Of a DNA stretch of 64,000 nt, positions 34,493-45,921 are shown one piece after another (the first letter of the stretch is position 1; each line of letters opens with the position of its first letter). Below the pieces are notes generated by a model that saw only the letters and a list, made by a program, of their open reading frames with translations, made no database searches and was not told the DNA's origin. The DNA is from Macrocystis pyrifera. Its lineage: Eukaryota; Sar; Phaeophyceae; Laminariales; Laminariaceae. The position numbers were made by a program, and so were the translations under genes. The stretch lies in NCBI GenBank assembly GCA_031763025.1, contig JASSKH010000001.1, forward strand, positions 22,383,840-22,447,839. Direction: 5' to 3'.

Positions 34493-34597
34493 GCACCCTG
34501 GTAATTGCGGATAAAAAAGCAGTCGGTATCACCAGACCTTACCGTAAAAAAAGGCAAAATAACAGCCACTTCCCCCCCATCTGAAGCTGGTTGCCTC

Positions 34598-34795
34598 AAC
34601 AGCGAGAAGAGTGCAAGCGCCGAGCGATGCGTCTATGGAAATATCTCGTCGAGATAATTTATAGAACGTAATCTTTCCTAGCACCACCATTTTCGTCGTG
34701 TGTATCCGCCCCCCCCCCCCTTGTTTGGGAGAGAATCGGTTCGGAAACTCATCTCAGGGTGTGTGCTTTCTCATGGCCCATGTGATACGATACGG
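34598..34795 (+). repeat. Dispersed repeat family H
   Basis: ACAGCGAGAAGAGTGCAAGC, GATGCGTCTATGGAAATATC and TTCGTCGTGTGTATCCGCCC, then GAGAATCGGTTCGGAAACTC. It follows SINE copy 34160-34492 by about 100 bp. Confidence 0.55.
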
Positions 34796-35427
34796 TGCTG
34801 GTTGGTATCCTCGTAGGCTGGCAAGTATCATCGACGGCCTCGCGCTCCACGTTTCACAGCTTCAAGCCGGACCCCTTCCCCCCCCAAAAGCAGGCAGAGC
34901 CAATCCCCTAAACATACCAAGCATGTACCAGGTGAAGTACTAAACATGATATTGCACCTTTTTTCTCAGTCATTTTAGCTTCTTCTACGTCGGGCTGGGC
35001 ACTGGCTGGCGTAGCCAATACAGTAGCAGTACAGTATGCTCCGTAGATTTCAGAAGCCAATGCGCTGGATTCCCCCAATATACTGTTGCGGTGAAGCCGC
35101 CTTCGCCGATAGCCACATTCGCCCCCCAGCTGGTGAGGGAGGTGCCGCTGGAGTCTGTTTTTCGTAATATCGTACATACGAGTCGCTTCACTTCCCATCA
35201 CAATCCGGGGCAAATATGGGTCGGAGTTGTGGTAACGAAAGACAACAACCCGCTCATCGTGCGCAAAATCCTCGTCTCCTTCGTTCTCCTCCTTCTCGCG
35301 CTTGCTCACTTCCGCAATTGAGGTAATCCGTTTTATTGATGGCGTATTGTGGGACGTACGCACCAGCAGTTTTCTACAAGCGTACCGTCGTATAACACGG
35401 AAGAAACCACTCACCCCCCATAAATAA

Positions 35428-35600
35428 CCCCCCCCCCCCCCCCCCTATTGTAATTTATGGAAACAACGTAATGAGCGCCCAATTGTTGGAGGTGTCTCTA
35501 TTAGGATTAGGAACGGTGCTCCGCCTCGAAAGGGATGCGTGGTCAATGGTCAAATGACTAAGGCAAGCAACAAATGAGCACCCCCCCCCCCCCCCCCCCC
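35428..35600 (+). mobile_element. Family C element flanked by two C runs
   Basis: Sense-oriented copy: a C run (35428-35445), then TGGAAACAACGTAATGAGCG, CAATTGTTGGAGGTGTCTCT, CGAAAGGGATGCGTGGTCAA, GCAAGCAACAAATGAGCA, and a second C run (35581-35600). Confidence 0.6.
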
Positions 35601-35904
35601 TATTATATATATATATTATATGGGTTGGGTTGGCGTCGGTTGGCAACGACACTGTAAAACATGCCGCTCACTACGTGAGCTAGACAACCAGGGTGCCGTT
35701 TTTTTTTTTTTTTTTTTGGCGGTCGCCCACAGCTGGTCGTCGAGTTAGATCATTTGTGCGAGGTAAAGAACCTTTACTCTGCACAAGGGAATTGATCGTA
35801 TCACGTAGTGTTCAAGGTACGGCACCCAAGAGGCAGTTACATAGTGCTCCCATTGCTGTCTCTAGAAGTGGCTACACCGGAAAATAAACTAACTCATTGA
35901 AGCT

Positions 35905-36140
35905 GTCATCCATATGCAAGTCCGCCTCACAAGCGGTCCTTAGTAGGATGCAGCTCACCCTTCATGCGACTTGCCGGACACCTCACGGCGCTTCGCGCTT
36001 GGTGTAAGCAATGTCTGCCTGGTCGGTGAAAACCCGACATGCTCCGTCCTGGCATTGCAGGGATGCGAGGGTCTACGGTCATACGACTACGGCCATGCAA
36101 GAGATCGAGCACATCTCTCCTATCGAGTACCCCCCTCCCC
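35905..36140 (+). mobile_element. Family B C-tailed element
   Basis: Sense-oriented copy: GTCATCCATATGCAAGTCCG, GCGGTCCTTAGTAGGATGCA, TGTCTGCCTGGTCGGTGAAA, GGTCATACGACTACGGCCAT, then C-rich tails. The 3' end carries GAGATCGAGCACATCTCTCC, an addition shared with the 20340 copy, which suggests a subfamily. Confidence 0.6.
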
Positions 36141-37714
36141 CCCCCGCATGAGCACACCCGGTGATACATTTTTTCGGTCCGTTTTTCGATCGTAGCTGTA
36201 CCCACCGGGGGTACTTCGAATACCACACCGCCTACGGAAGTGCGTCTGAAACAAGACCAAACTCCAAAATTATCTTACCACCTGGCGGATGATACCATTC
36301 ACCCACAGCGCCGCTACCACTCCTCCTGCTGTGCCCTAAACCCCAACCAGCACCGCCGCCGGTAGCAGGTTTTGAGGCCAATCACTGACCTTGTCGCGTG
36401 TCATCGTTATGTAGCATTATCTCTAGATCAAGCCCGTGTGCAATGCTACGGCGGTTGCGTGGTTGTTCGGTGCGTCGGCAATGAACACAGAAGGTTTTCA
36501 TATGACTATGGCAGCGGTATACGACTGGCTGGTACTTTTTAAGCGGGGCAAGGGCCACTGAGGTGCAATCTTCGGGAGTTTTTTTCTTCACACAAAATAA
36601 ATTCCTGTGGTGGTACCTGTGGCCAGGCCATACGGTATTTATTAATAGTATTTAGGGCTCCGGCGCCCGTTCCGAGAAGCGCAAAACCCGAGCTGGTGAG
36701 CGTGTTGCGCTCACCAGCGCCGCAGGCGTGTAGCCTCCCCACAGAGCCCCCCCGGAGTGCTGCCCAAGGCAGAAAAAACTGCGGTACTACAGCACCGCAC
36801 TCCTATATGTGGGGACGAAGCACTCAAACTATACGTAGTTTGTCCCTCAAACGGTATTGCGGTTCTAAAGGGGTTAAAACAAGCCCAAAAACCACTTGAC
36901 TTGACAAAGTGTGTGTTTTCATAGACATCTACTATTAAAACCTTTTTTCCTTTTTCTACCGGAAACAAAAAAGTGCCTTGTCTTTCTCGTCTCCGGCGGA
37001 AAGGACATGCCCAACAGGCTTATCACTTGCGGCCAACACGGTCGCGCGGCGCGAAAGAGCAATACGCCTTCCGACGCCTGCTGAGCTCAACAGCAATTTA
37101 TTCCAACCCGGAAGTTGCGCCAGCGCAACAGCTACGTCATGCCCTACCGGCAACCGTTCTGCGGCATTGCAGCGAAGCGGGACTCTTTGCTGTCATCTTC
37201 GGTTTCAGGCGCGCGGGCCTTACTCCAGGTATATATCACTGGAAGTATTGCGTGCGAATGGAAGAGCAAGCTGTTTCCAGATCAAAGCTTCTCACATGTT
37301 ATTAATAGCACACCCTTTTTTATCACACCCCTTGTAGCCGGTATCACCCCCATGCTATCACCCCCTTCTTGTTTTCACACCATCTGCAGTCTGGCCGACG
37401 GGTTCCTCAGCAATCATGACGATTACTACCGTTAGCACACACCCTCATTATCACACCTCCTCATTACCACATCCCCTTCCTGCGGGCTCCCGTGCATGTT
37501 GCTGATCACCGGGGATGATGCATTAGGATAGCACACCCCTTCACAACAGCACGCTCCGCCCACCCTGTGATAGTTTTTACTTTAGTTTTTTAGTGTGTAC
37601 CGTAGGTCCTACCAGCTACCATGGTATTTACTAGTATGCCCCCCCCAAATAGTGGGACCGCCGCAAGAAGAACTAGGTCAAAATGCTATCACCTGGGTGT
37701 GTTTCTTCGGTGTT

Positions 37715-37800
37715 ACCTACCACTTGGTACTTAAATATAGGGATCTTTTATACATTAAAATTCAATATAAAAGGTCTTTATATTTAGGGACATAGTGGTA
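37715..37800. mobile_element. MITE-like element, family F, diverged
   Basis: TACCACTTGGTACTTAAATA at the left and TATTTAGGGACATAGTGGTA at the right, with a core of AAAATTCAATATAAAAGGTC. It lies just upstream of the plastid gene starting at 38221. Confidence 0.5.
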
Positions 37801-38220
37801 CATAATATATACCAGGTACCAGGCACTGCTCAAAACATGCGTCCTCAGCCAAATGTATAATAAGTTTATACTTTATCTGGTATGTTTTGGGGCTTGAAAA
37901 CGAGAACAATCCGTCCTTTGTGCTCTATCAAGGGCGAACAAAAAGCTAAGCTGTATGGTGATTTCCGACGTACCACATATGCTGTTGGGAGTCGGAGATG
38001 CATCTTCCGTAGTTGCGCTTCAGGTATGATACCAGGCATGGTCCTTGTGTACTTGCTCGTGGTACAATTATGGATACTTGCGCTTGTTTCCAATTTTGAA
38101 CCTCAACCAAAGGAAGGGAGTTCCATATGCGTTGTTTTGGGGGTAAAGGGACCTATCGTCCCCTGTTGTCGTTGTCGAGATCATTAACATTCTCACACCT
38201 AACCTACCACCGAAAGCACC

Positions 38221-41200
38221 ATGAAGACCGCCGTGCTTTCTCTGGTCGCTCTTACTTGCTCGTGCGCGGATGCGTTCACCGTCTCCACCGCGTCGTTGAG
38301 GTGAGCGAGAGGCGGGAGAGCACATGAACAAACACGTCACTCGAGAGAGAGGTTGGCTGGAACGAAGCCAGCAGGTTTCCATAAAGCGCGCCCACGCCAA
38401 GGCTACCTAGCCATGCGTCCGGCGCGTGAACCGGTCCGCTCCCGTTTGCGCCTGGGGACCGGAAGCGTGCGGTCGCTGTCCCGGTGGACGGCATACGCTG
38501 ATGGATGTTCTTTTTTGGGAATTGCTGTCTGTACGTTTTTTGTCATGATACCTGTGGTACATGACAAAAATTCTACGCTCTGTGTGTACCATGTATAATA
38601 TGTGAAGCCTTGAAGGCTCCAGGTTTCGAGTCTTTCGTCTGCGTGTGTGCTTTCTGTGTGTGTTGGTATAAACATAAAATTGCGTGCGTGCGTTCCGACG
38701 AGTAGCAGCATCTGTGACGGCCGTCGTTCGTGCTTTGGGTGGCCGTTGTGGGCGTGATCGGCGCTACCTTGCTCCGCTTGTAGCCGCAGAGGGTACATAC
38801 CGCCGTCACGAATTAAGCCATCATGTCTGTGAGCGCTGCACCTAGCATGTCTAGTCAAGTAAGAATGACCACTTTATACTCTATCTGGTACCACTCTGAC
38901 CCGAAATATAGGGACCGTTGCAATAAAATTATTTAATGTAAACAGTCCTTATATTTTGGGTCAGAGTGGTACGTGCGTAGTGCACTCGTACTTGTAAGAC
39001 CCAGGATCCTACGAATATCAGGCTGTGTCGTGTCTTGACGCCCCCGAAAGCAGCATTGGGAAGAACGGCACGGAACGAGGCTCTAACGTTTTTCGGAGGG
39101 GGCTAAGACTCGTCCTCGTGCGTACGAATCCGGTACATTATCCATCTGATGATGCGGCAGTATTGAGTACAGACAAACGTATCGAGTGCACGAGCACGAG
39201 TACCTGGTACCCTTTTTTCATTTTTTCCCCCAGCAGTTTAGTCGACCTTTGAAGGACGTCCACCGTACTCTGCTTACTGGCACACCATGTACAGCAGTAA
39301 TAAGTAACTCTGGATGTAGCGTAGTTTTGTGACCACATAACTTATATATGTACCGAAGGATTGAAGAATCGACACGAACACTGGTTGTCCTGGACGTCGA
39401 CGGGTAGAACGGGTTAATGCGAACAGCACACACACCGCTATGACGTACCTGGTATTCCTTGCTTCTTTCGGCTACCCGTAGCACCCAACCAGAGGCTACT
39501 ACAGCAGTAGTACTCGTACAGCAGTATAATAATATATACATTCTCTTGTGGTATATATGATGCTTACCGTAAAGCAGAGCGTTGATTTCGCACAGGGGTG
39601 GGTGCGATCGTTTTTCAGCGCCATTTGATGGTTTTCTCGATAACCGTACAGCAGTAAGGGTGCTAAAGTTGACCAACACTGATGTTTTAGGAAGGCTCTC
39701 GACCAGATCTTTCCGAAAACGCCTCCCTTGTCCGGTATTAATGGCAACCTTTCCCGTTCCCGTTCGGGAAAAATCGAGCGCTGAAAAGCGAGCATCGATC
39801 GCACACACCCCTGCGCAAACTCGACTCCCTTGATTACGGTACGCTTTCGCACATGCACGAAGTAATACAGTCGTACCTGCATCAGCAGTACCTAGTACCT
39901 AGTATAATACCTGGTACCCGTAAGTACATCTTGCTGATAATCGTACCTGGGTGTCATGGTGACAACAGAACGCGGAGTGAAAAAAACAGCACTTTTTTGT
40001 GTTTGACCTTCGACTTTTATGTTGGGATGCCATCACGCCACCCTTGATGTAGAAATAGGTGTTCTTATTCGTACTCGTACTGCTGTAGTCCTACATGAGC
40101 AAATACAAGTATCAGGTGCAGTTGTTGTACCCGGTACCTGCTTGTACTGACATCTTAAGGCCCTCAACACCCCAGAACTCGGTCTGTCTTGATACTCTTG
40201 CAGCATGGACTTGTGAAATCTGGCTACCATACCGCCACATGAAGTGGAGACTGAAGAGTTGGTACAGTAGACGCGCAAGAGACAGGCGTGTGTGTATTGG
40301 GTAACAAATGGTCCGATTATTCGGGCATTTGCGGGTCATGGGCCATAGATTTGATCTTGGATCGTGTCTGTACGTATACATACGTAGCAGCATTCGCTGT
40401 CTCAACATGTACAAGCGCAGCCTGTAAAAAAAAACTTTCCCCACTGCAACAATGTCCGTGCTATTATATTCCAAGTAAGATGCCCCTTGAACGCCATGCT
40501 ACTCTGGACGTGAATATAACAACCGCTCGGTCTGCATTTAATGTCTGAATGATCCTTATATTTCCGGCCAGAGTGGTGCATGGTGCAGTTTGTTCTACCG
40601 TAGGGAGCCTGATCGACCTGCAGCAGCAGTGTGTGCAGGCAGAAACTCGAGGCTATGTGTAGTTATGCCGACCTTGCCCTTCGTGACGCCTGATACTCTT
40701 TAGAAGTCTTGTCGCTTGTCGCTCGTCATTCGTCAGCTCGTCACCTCCCCCAGCGTTCACGCTATCGTTACAAGAGCCAATTTACATACCAGGTACCAGT
40801 ACCAGGTTATAGTATGGTATACTATTAATACACACCGGAAAAATTGCCAACTCGTGGCAAGCTATATACGTGCGACCTCGAAATTATTTTCGCTCTTTTT
40901 CCCAAATGTAGACACAACAAATCCTTGAATTCTGCTGCTTCAGATTTTGTCTTCCTCATATTCGGACTGTACTTCCTGCATGGGGCCATATAAAAACCGT
41001 AGTACGCGCGATCGAAGTATGACTATTAATAGTACTGTATCAGCAGTATGTATGACACACAGCTTGCCAAGATCATGAGTTTCGACCAAATCCCCGATCT
41101 CACTCTCAGCGTTTTTTTTTTAAAAAATTTGATATATAATACGTACCTGGTACCTGTTGCTGGTACCATGTAATTACTGCAGTTTCGTTGTTGTTTTATA

Positions 41201-44200
41201 CGAGTCGTCAGCACCGGGTATTGATAGAATAATTTATCTGCTCCCCCGATTAAAAAAGGTATCTAATTTGTAGTCCAGACTATAGATGAGACTACTATAA
41301 GCTAGACGAGATTATACCAGGACCTTGTTGATACATGAGCAGAACGCTTTAAACAACGCCAACTTGAAATCCCTCACACCCACGCACGCAAAACTATGGA
41401 AAATAGGCGAGGCTGCACACATATTACAGAAAGCACGAATGGCACCAAGCACACCATAGACACCCCCCCGTCCTTGCTTCGATTGACCGTTGGTATGTTG
41501 CAGTGCCGCGGTATCGTGTGCAGTTCCCCCGAGGCACGTCGGGCCTTGCTTGTGGGGCGTTGCGTTCTATATATGTGTCGCTGCCGTGTTTTTTCTGTTA
41601 TTACTACACTCACACTAAAATAAACGATACGACGTCCATACCACACCAGACAATAACGGGCCATCCCCACCCGTCCCCACGCCCATGCCCACCCCTCTCT
41701 CTGTCTGACATCCATCCCCTAAAATTTCGCTCGTACCCTTTTATTTCCTTCCTGCTCTCGCACGTAAAATACGCCCGCTCGCACGCAGGCCGCAAGCCAG
41801 CATCCGCACCGCCGTCGCCGCGTCGTCGACCTCGCTCCGCATGGGCTTGCTGAAGGAAGCAGACTTCGTCCCCTCCGAGGAATGGTTCGGGGAGTACATG
41901 GGGCAGCAGGGCCTGCGCTACGCGTTGAACAAGACGCCCGACGAGGTCCAAGCGGAGGGTAAGCGTCGTAGTAGATGTCGGAGATGTCGTAGAAGGTTTA
42001 GAATATGCAGAAGGCCTAGGAGGTCCTGAATATCTAGGAGACGGAGATTTACGCAGAAGGTTTACGTAGATGTCGGAGATCCCCTAGAATATTTGTGTTG
42101 ATATTAGTAGTAGACAGACCCTCCCAGAGATTTCGGATAGTTTCGGAACCCTCGTGTAGATGTGATTTTATAGGTATTTCCAAACGAGTAAACGTTCGCG
42201 AGTAAACGTTCGCAGGGAACGCGGCTCATGTGTCTCGGAAAGCATCGCTCATAAACTAAGTCCTCGTAAACAGAAAGGGAAGGAAAGATATTCGTGTTTC
42301 TTCGTTCGGTCTGTTGATCTCGCCTCGCAGCCAGCGGGTTTGTGGAAAATTGATAATATCTGCCCACCCTCTCTACGCCTTACCGGTACGTACTTAAGTA
42401 CTTCGTATGCACATGAAAAACAAGGCGCGCGTCTTCGCTCAAATACAACGTCACACCCAGGGAGTGCACGACGAAATAGTCCAAAACCGACCCTCTTGAT
42501 TTTTCGTTCTTACGCTCCTTGCCCTGTCTATATTAGTACCACTACATACGCGGCTTCAGCGAAGGCCATTGCGCGGTTGAGGGGGGTGCCATACTGCAGA
42601 CATGCTCCTAATGTTGATTCCGGGTAGTATTGGTCTGTCCTCGAAACGTGGCGGCAGTCGAAAGGGATGGTGTAATAGTACAGCAATGGCCCCTCTGTAG
42701 TGCCGGTATGATACGCGCCAGCCAACAATACCGGCACTGCTGTAGCGACAACATGCACTACTCCGTGCACTACCCGCCACACTGGTTGATCCCGTCTGAT
42801 CTGTCTGATCTGTACGAGGCTATTTCACAGGCACGATAACGGGCAGCCGGCACTACTCAATCGGCTCATATAGAGGGGCCAGACCACTACTACTGCAATC
42901 CCGCTCCACAAAGCCCAGATTTCCTGCGTTCGATCTAAACACCTTTCGTTTTGGAGGAGAACTTCAGAGTGCCAAAAGTTACGGAATTCAATGATGACTG
43001 CGGCTTCGACCGCACGAGACAGCCCCGCCTTCTTGGTCTCAACGACACCAGCAGCAGCAACAGCAGCAACAGCAGCAGCAGCAGTGGCAGTGTCCGAACC
43101 AAAACGGCGAGAATGTTTCACACGCCGTGACAGATCTGCAGGTGGATCATCCACAGATCCTCACCTGCAGCCAGGAGATCTTGCGCAAGATCTGCGTCGT
43201 ACAGAACAGATCCATTTCTTTTTGAAAACAGGTGCTATTGGAAGAGGATGCAGATGAGATGGCTCCCACCCGGCAAAATGAGCTGAGCCATGCAGATCAC
43301 TGATCTATCCGCCCTGAAAAGATCTAGGTCATGAACGGTGGGAATGAATGATCTGTAAATGATCTGTAGACGATCCGTTCGATGTGTGGTGTTTTTTTAT
43401 GCCGTCTCGCGAGCGTACTGAACGGCTGATGAAGAGCCTTCTCGTCATTGCTTTTCGTCGCTGTTCGTACGTAGGGTCCGGGATGGGCACGTTAACGGTA
43501 TTCACATCCTCCCTCGCCCATACTATAAATAGATGGGTCCGGCGATGCCACGATGAGCTCGAACAGTGACTAACTTTCATCTCTGCCCTGTTTCTTTCCG
43601 TCTGCTGTTTTTGCTGTCGTTGTTGCGGCGCGCGCTGATTGGTTCTGGTTCTGGCTCGGTTCGGTTCGGCTCGGCTCGGCTCGGCTCGGTTCGGTCGCAG
43701 GGGACTACACGCTGATCCAGAAGCTGTTCGGGCAGACGTCGAACAACAAGGCCCGCATGGACTTGAAAGCGGAAGTGTTGGCGAAAGCTAATATCCCGAC
43801 AAACCCTTCTCTCGTGAGTGGGCGGGGCAGGGCGTCCGCGGCATCCTGTGCGGCTTGTTCTGTTGTAGCTGTTGTGGTCGGCGGTCTTGGTGGTCTGGGT
43901 ATTGTTTTTTTTTTCTTGTGTGACAGTGTAGGTGTCTGTGTTTATGTTGTTGTTGTTGTTGTTGGTGGTGGTGGTGCTGTGGCGGTAGTGTTGTAGTTGT
44001 TGCTGTTGCTGTTGCTGTTGCTTTTGTGGTGATCTCGTGATGATGTCGGTTTTGTCATGGTTGGTGACAGGGATGATGTTGCCGCCGTTGCTGCCGTTAT
44101 TTTCAACCGTAGGTGCATTATCTGAGAGAGTTCGCATCGACCCTCCACACCCCCCCCCCCCTCCCCCCCCTTATCACCGACCGACGTTGGCCTACTTTTG

Positions 44201-44524
44201 CCTCTGACGCAACAGAGAAAGACATCCCGTGGTTATACAACCAACACAAGACAACAAGAAACGGTAGTAAAAGTTTTTTTTTGTTATTTCGATACGTAGT
44301 TTTTCTGGTTCTGTACGTTCTGTGCTTACGCTTTTCTTCTTCTTCTCCTGTGCTCTTCACAGTATTCTAGACGCAAATTATGCATTGTCGGCCTTTTTTT
44401 TTATCACCCCCCTGTCCTCTACTACCACCACCATCTAATCCCCATGCCCCCATCCCTCACATCTCCATGGTACGTGCCACCAACTGCCTGCGCTTATTTG
44501 GCAGTTCAAGACCGCCTTCTCCTG

Positions 44525-44574
<50 letters not shown>

Positions 44575-44769
44575 CCACACACCTCTGCTATGCATGTCAC
44601 AAATGCACGCCTCCGCTACGCGTATCAAAAAATGCCTGCGCGTTTGCGGTCGTTCAAATCGTGCACGAGCGAGCGGATTTTGTTTTGTCACTTTCCCTTG
44701 TGGCCCCCCCCCCCCTCCTCTACTTCCCCCGCCGACGCCTCCATCACTACCCTCTCCCGACCCCTCCCA

Positions 44770-44800
<31 letters not shown>

Positions 44801-45116
44801 ATCCCACACGCCTCCGTAACTCATTTGGCGAAATGTAGTACAAGTCGTGGACGGCCAAGTACGGTTACGGGCGGTTCTTCCCCGTGTACGTGGACAAGTC
44901 CGGTAACCCAGACGGTGAACCCGACGCACCGGTAGCCAAGGCGGTGAGTCGCGACGGTTTCCTTTTGTGTTGCGTCGGGAGGCCCGCAAAAATGGACTGG
45001 AAGAGAACACATTCCAAGTGGTAGGCTTAGTAGGTAGGCTTAGCGCACCACGTCGGGTTAGGGACGGTGTGAAGGCGCGTCAGGAGGACCGAGGGGGGGG
45101 GGGGGGGGGGGGGGGT

Positions 45117-45186
<70 letters not shown>

Positions 45187-45888
45187 TGGTCTTTTCTTGC
45201 TTGCCTTAGTCGTTTGACTATTCACCGTGCATCCCTTTCGAGACGGAGCACCGTTCTTACTCCTAGTAGAGACACCTCCAGGCGTTGGGCGCTGATTACG
45301 TTGTTTCCATATATTACATGGAAGTTTTTTGGTAATTTTTGTCTCCTTCCTGTTTCGCCGCCTGTGGCCGCCATCTGTCACCTACGATAGCGATCGTTTT
45401 CTCGATATTATCTAGTGTTCCATGCTCCTCCATGTCACACTCGTCTATTTTCCTGACCTCCTCTAAACGCATCCCGTTCCTCCTTGTACATTTCACATTA
45501 TCCCACTATGTGAGTTCTACTCTCTGTTGCTTTTTGCCCAGAGGACACATCTGTGCATCTACTTTCTCCTCCTCCCGGCTACTGACTTCTACTGCAGTGT
45601 ATACCTCTTTATTCCTTCCGGCAGTTCCAGACCCCCTGCATGAAATCGCAGTTTCAGCGTTTTCGCGAGGTCCATTGGGCCGTTCAGATACGTTTTCGAG
45701 TGGGGGGGGGGTGGGGGGTATTTGTGTGCGTCTCGTGCGGCATATCTTGCGTCTGCTTCATCTCGCATGCCATGAGCCCACTGCAAATGGTTCTTGTTTT
45801 TGATTTTTGGGCTTGAACTCGTTTTATAGAATGAGGGGCGTGTTGAGGCGGGCAGTTCCCGAGATTCGGCTTAGCTTGCTTGTGAGTC

Positions 45889-45921
<33 letters not shown>

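Larger units (their letters stand above)
33324..38220. other. Region between deacetylase and Lys/Ala/Pro-tail plastid gene
   Basis: Holds family C (33735, 35428), SINE A (34160), family H (34598), family B (35905), a MITE D end fragment (37592-37640) and family F (37715). The missing deacetylase start exon should be in here. A minus-strand stretch at about 35155-35060 reads SSGTSLTSWGANVAIGEGGF and looks coding-like, but I could not tie it to a gene. Confidence 0.45.

Noticed and set aside
44380-44935. Long Pro/Ser-rich plus-strand frames
   Set aside because: Created by C runs; only the part from 44839 is a real exon.
44967-45209. Poly-Gly and poly-Pro frames across the G run
   Set aside because: Homopolymer translation artefact.
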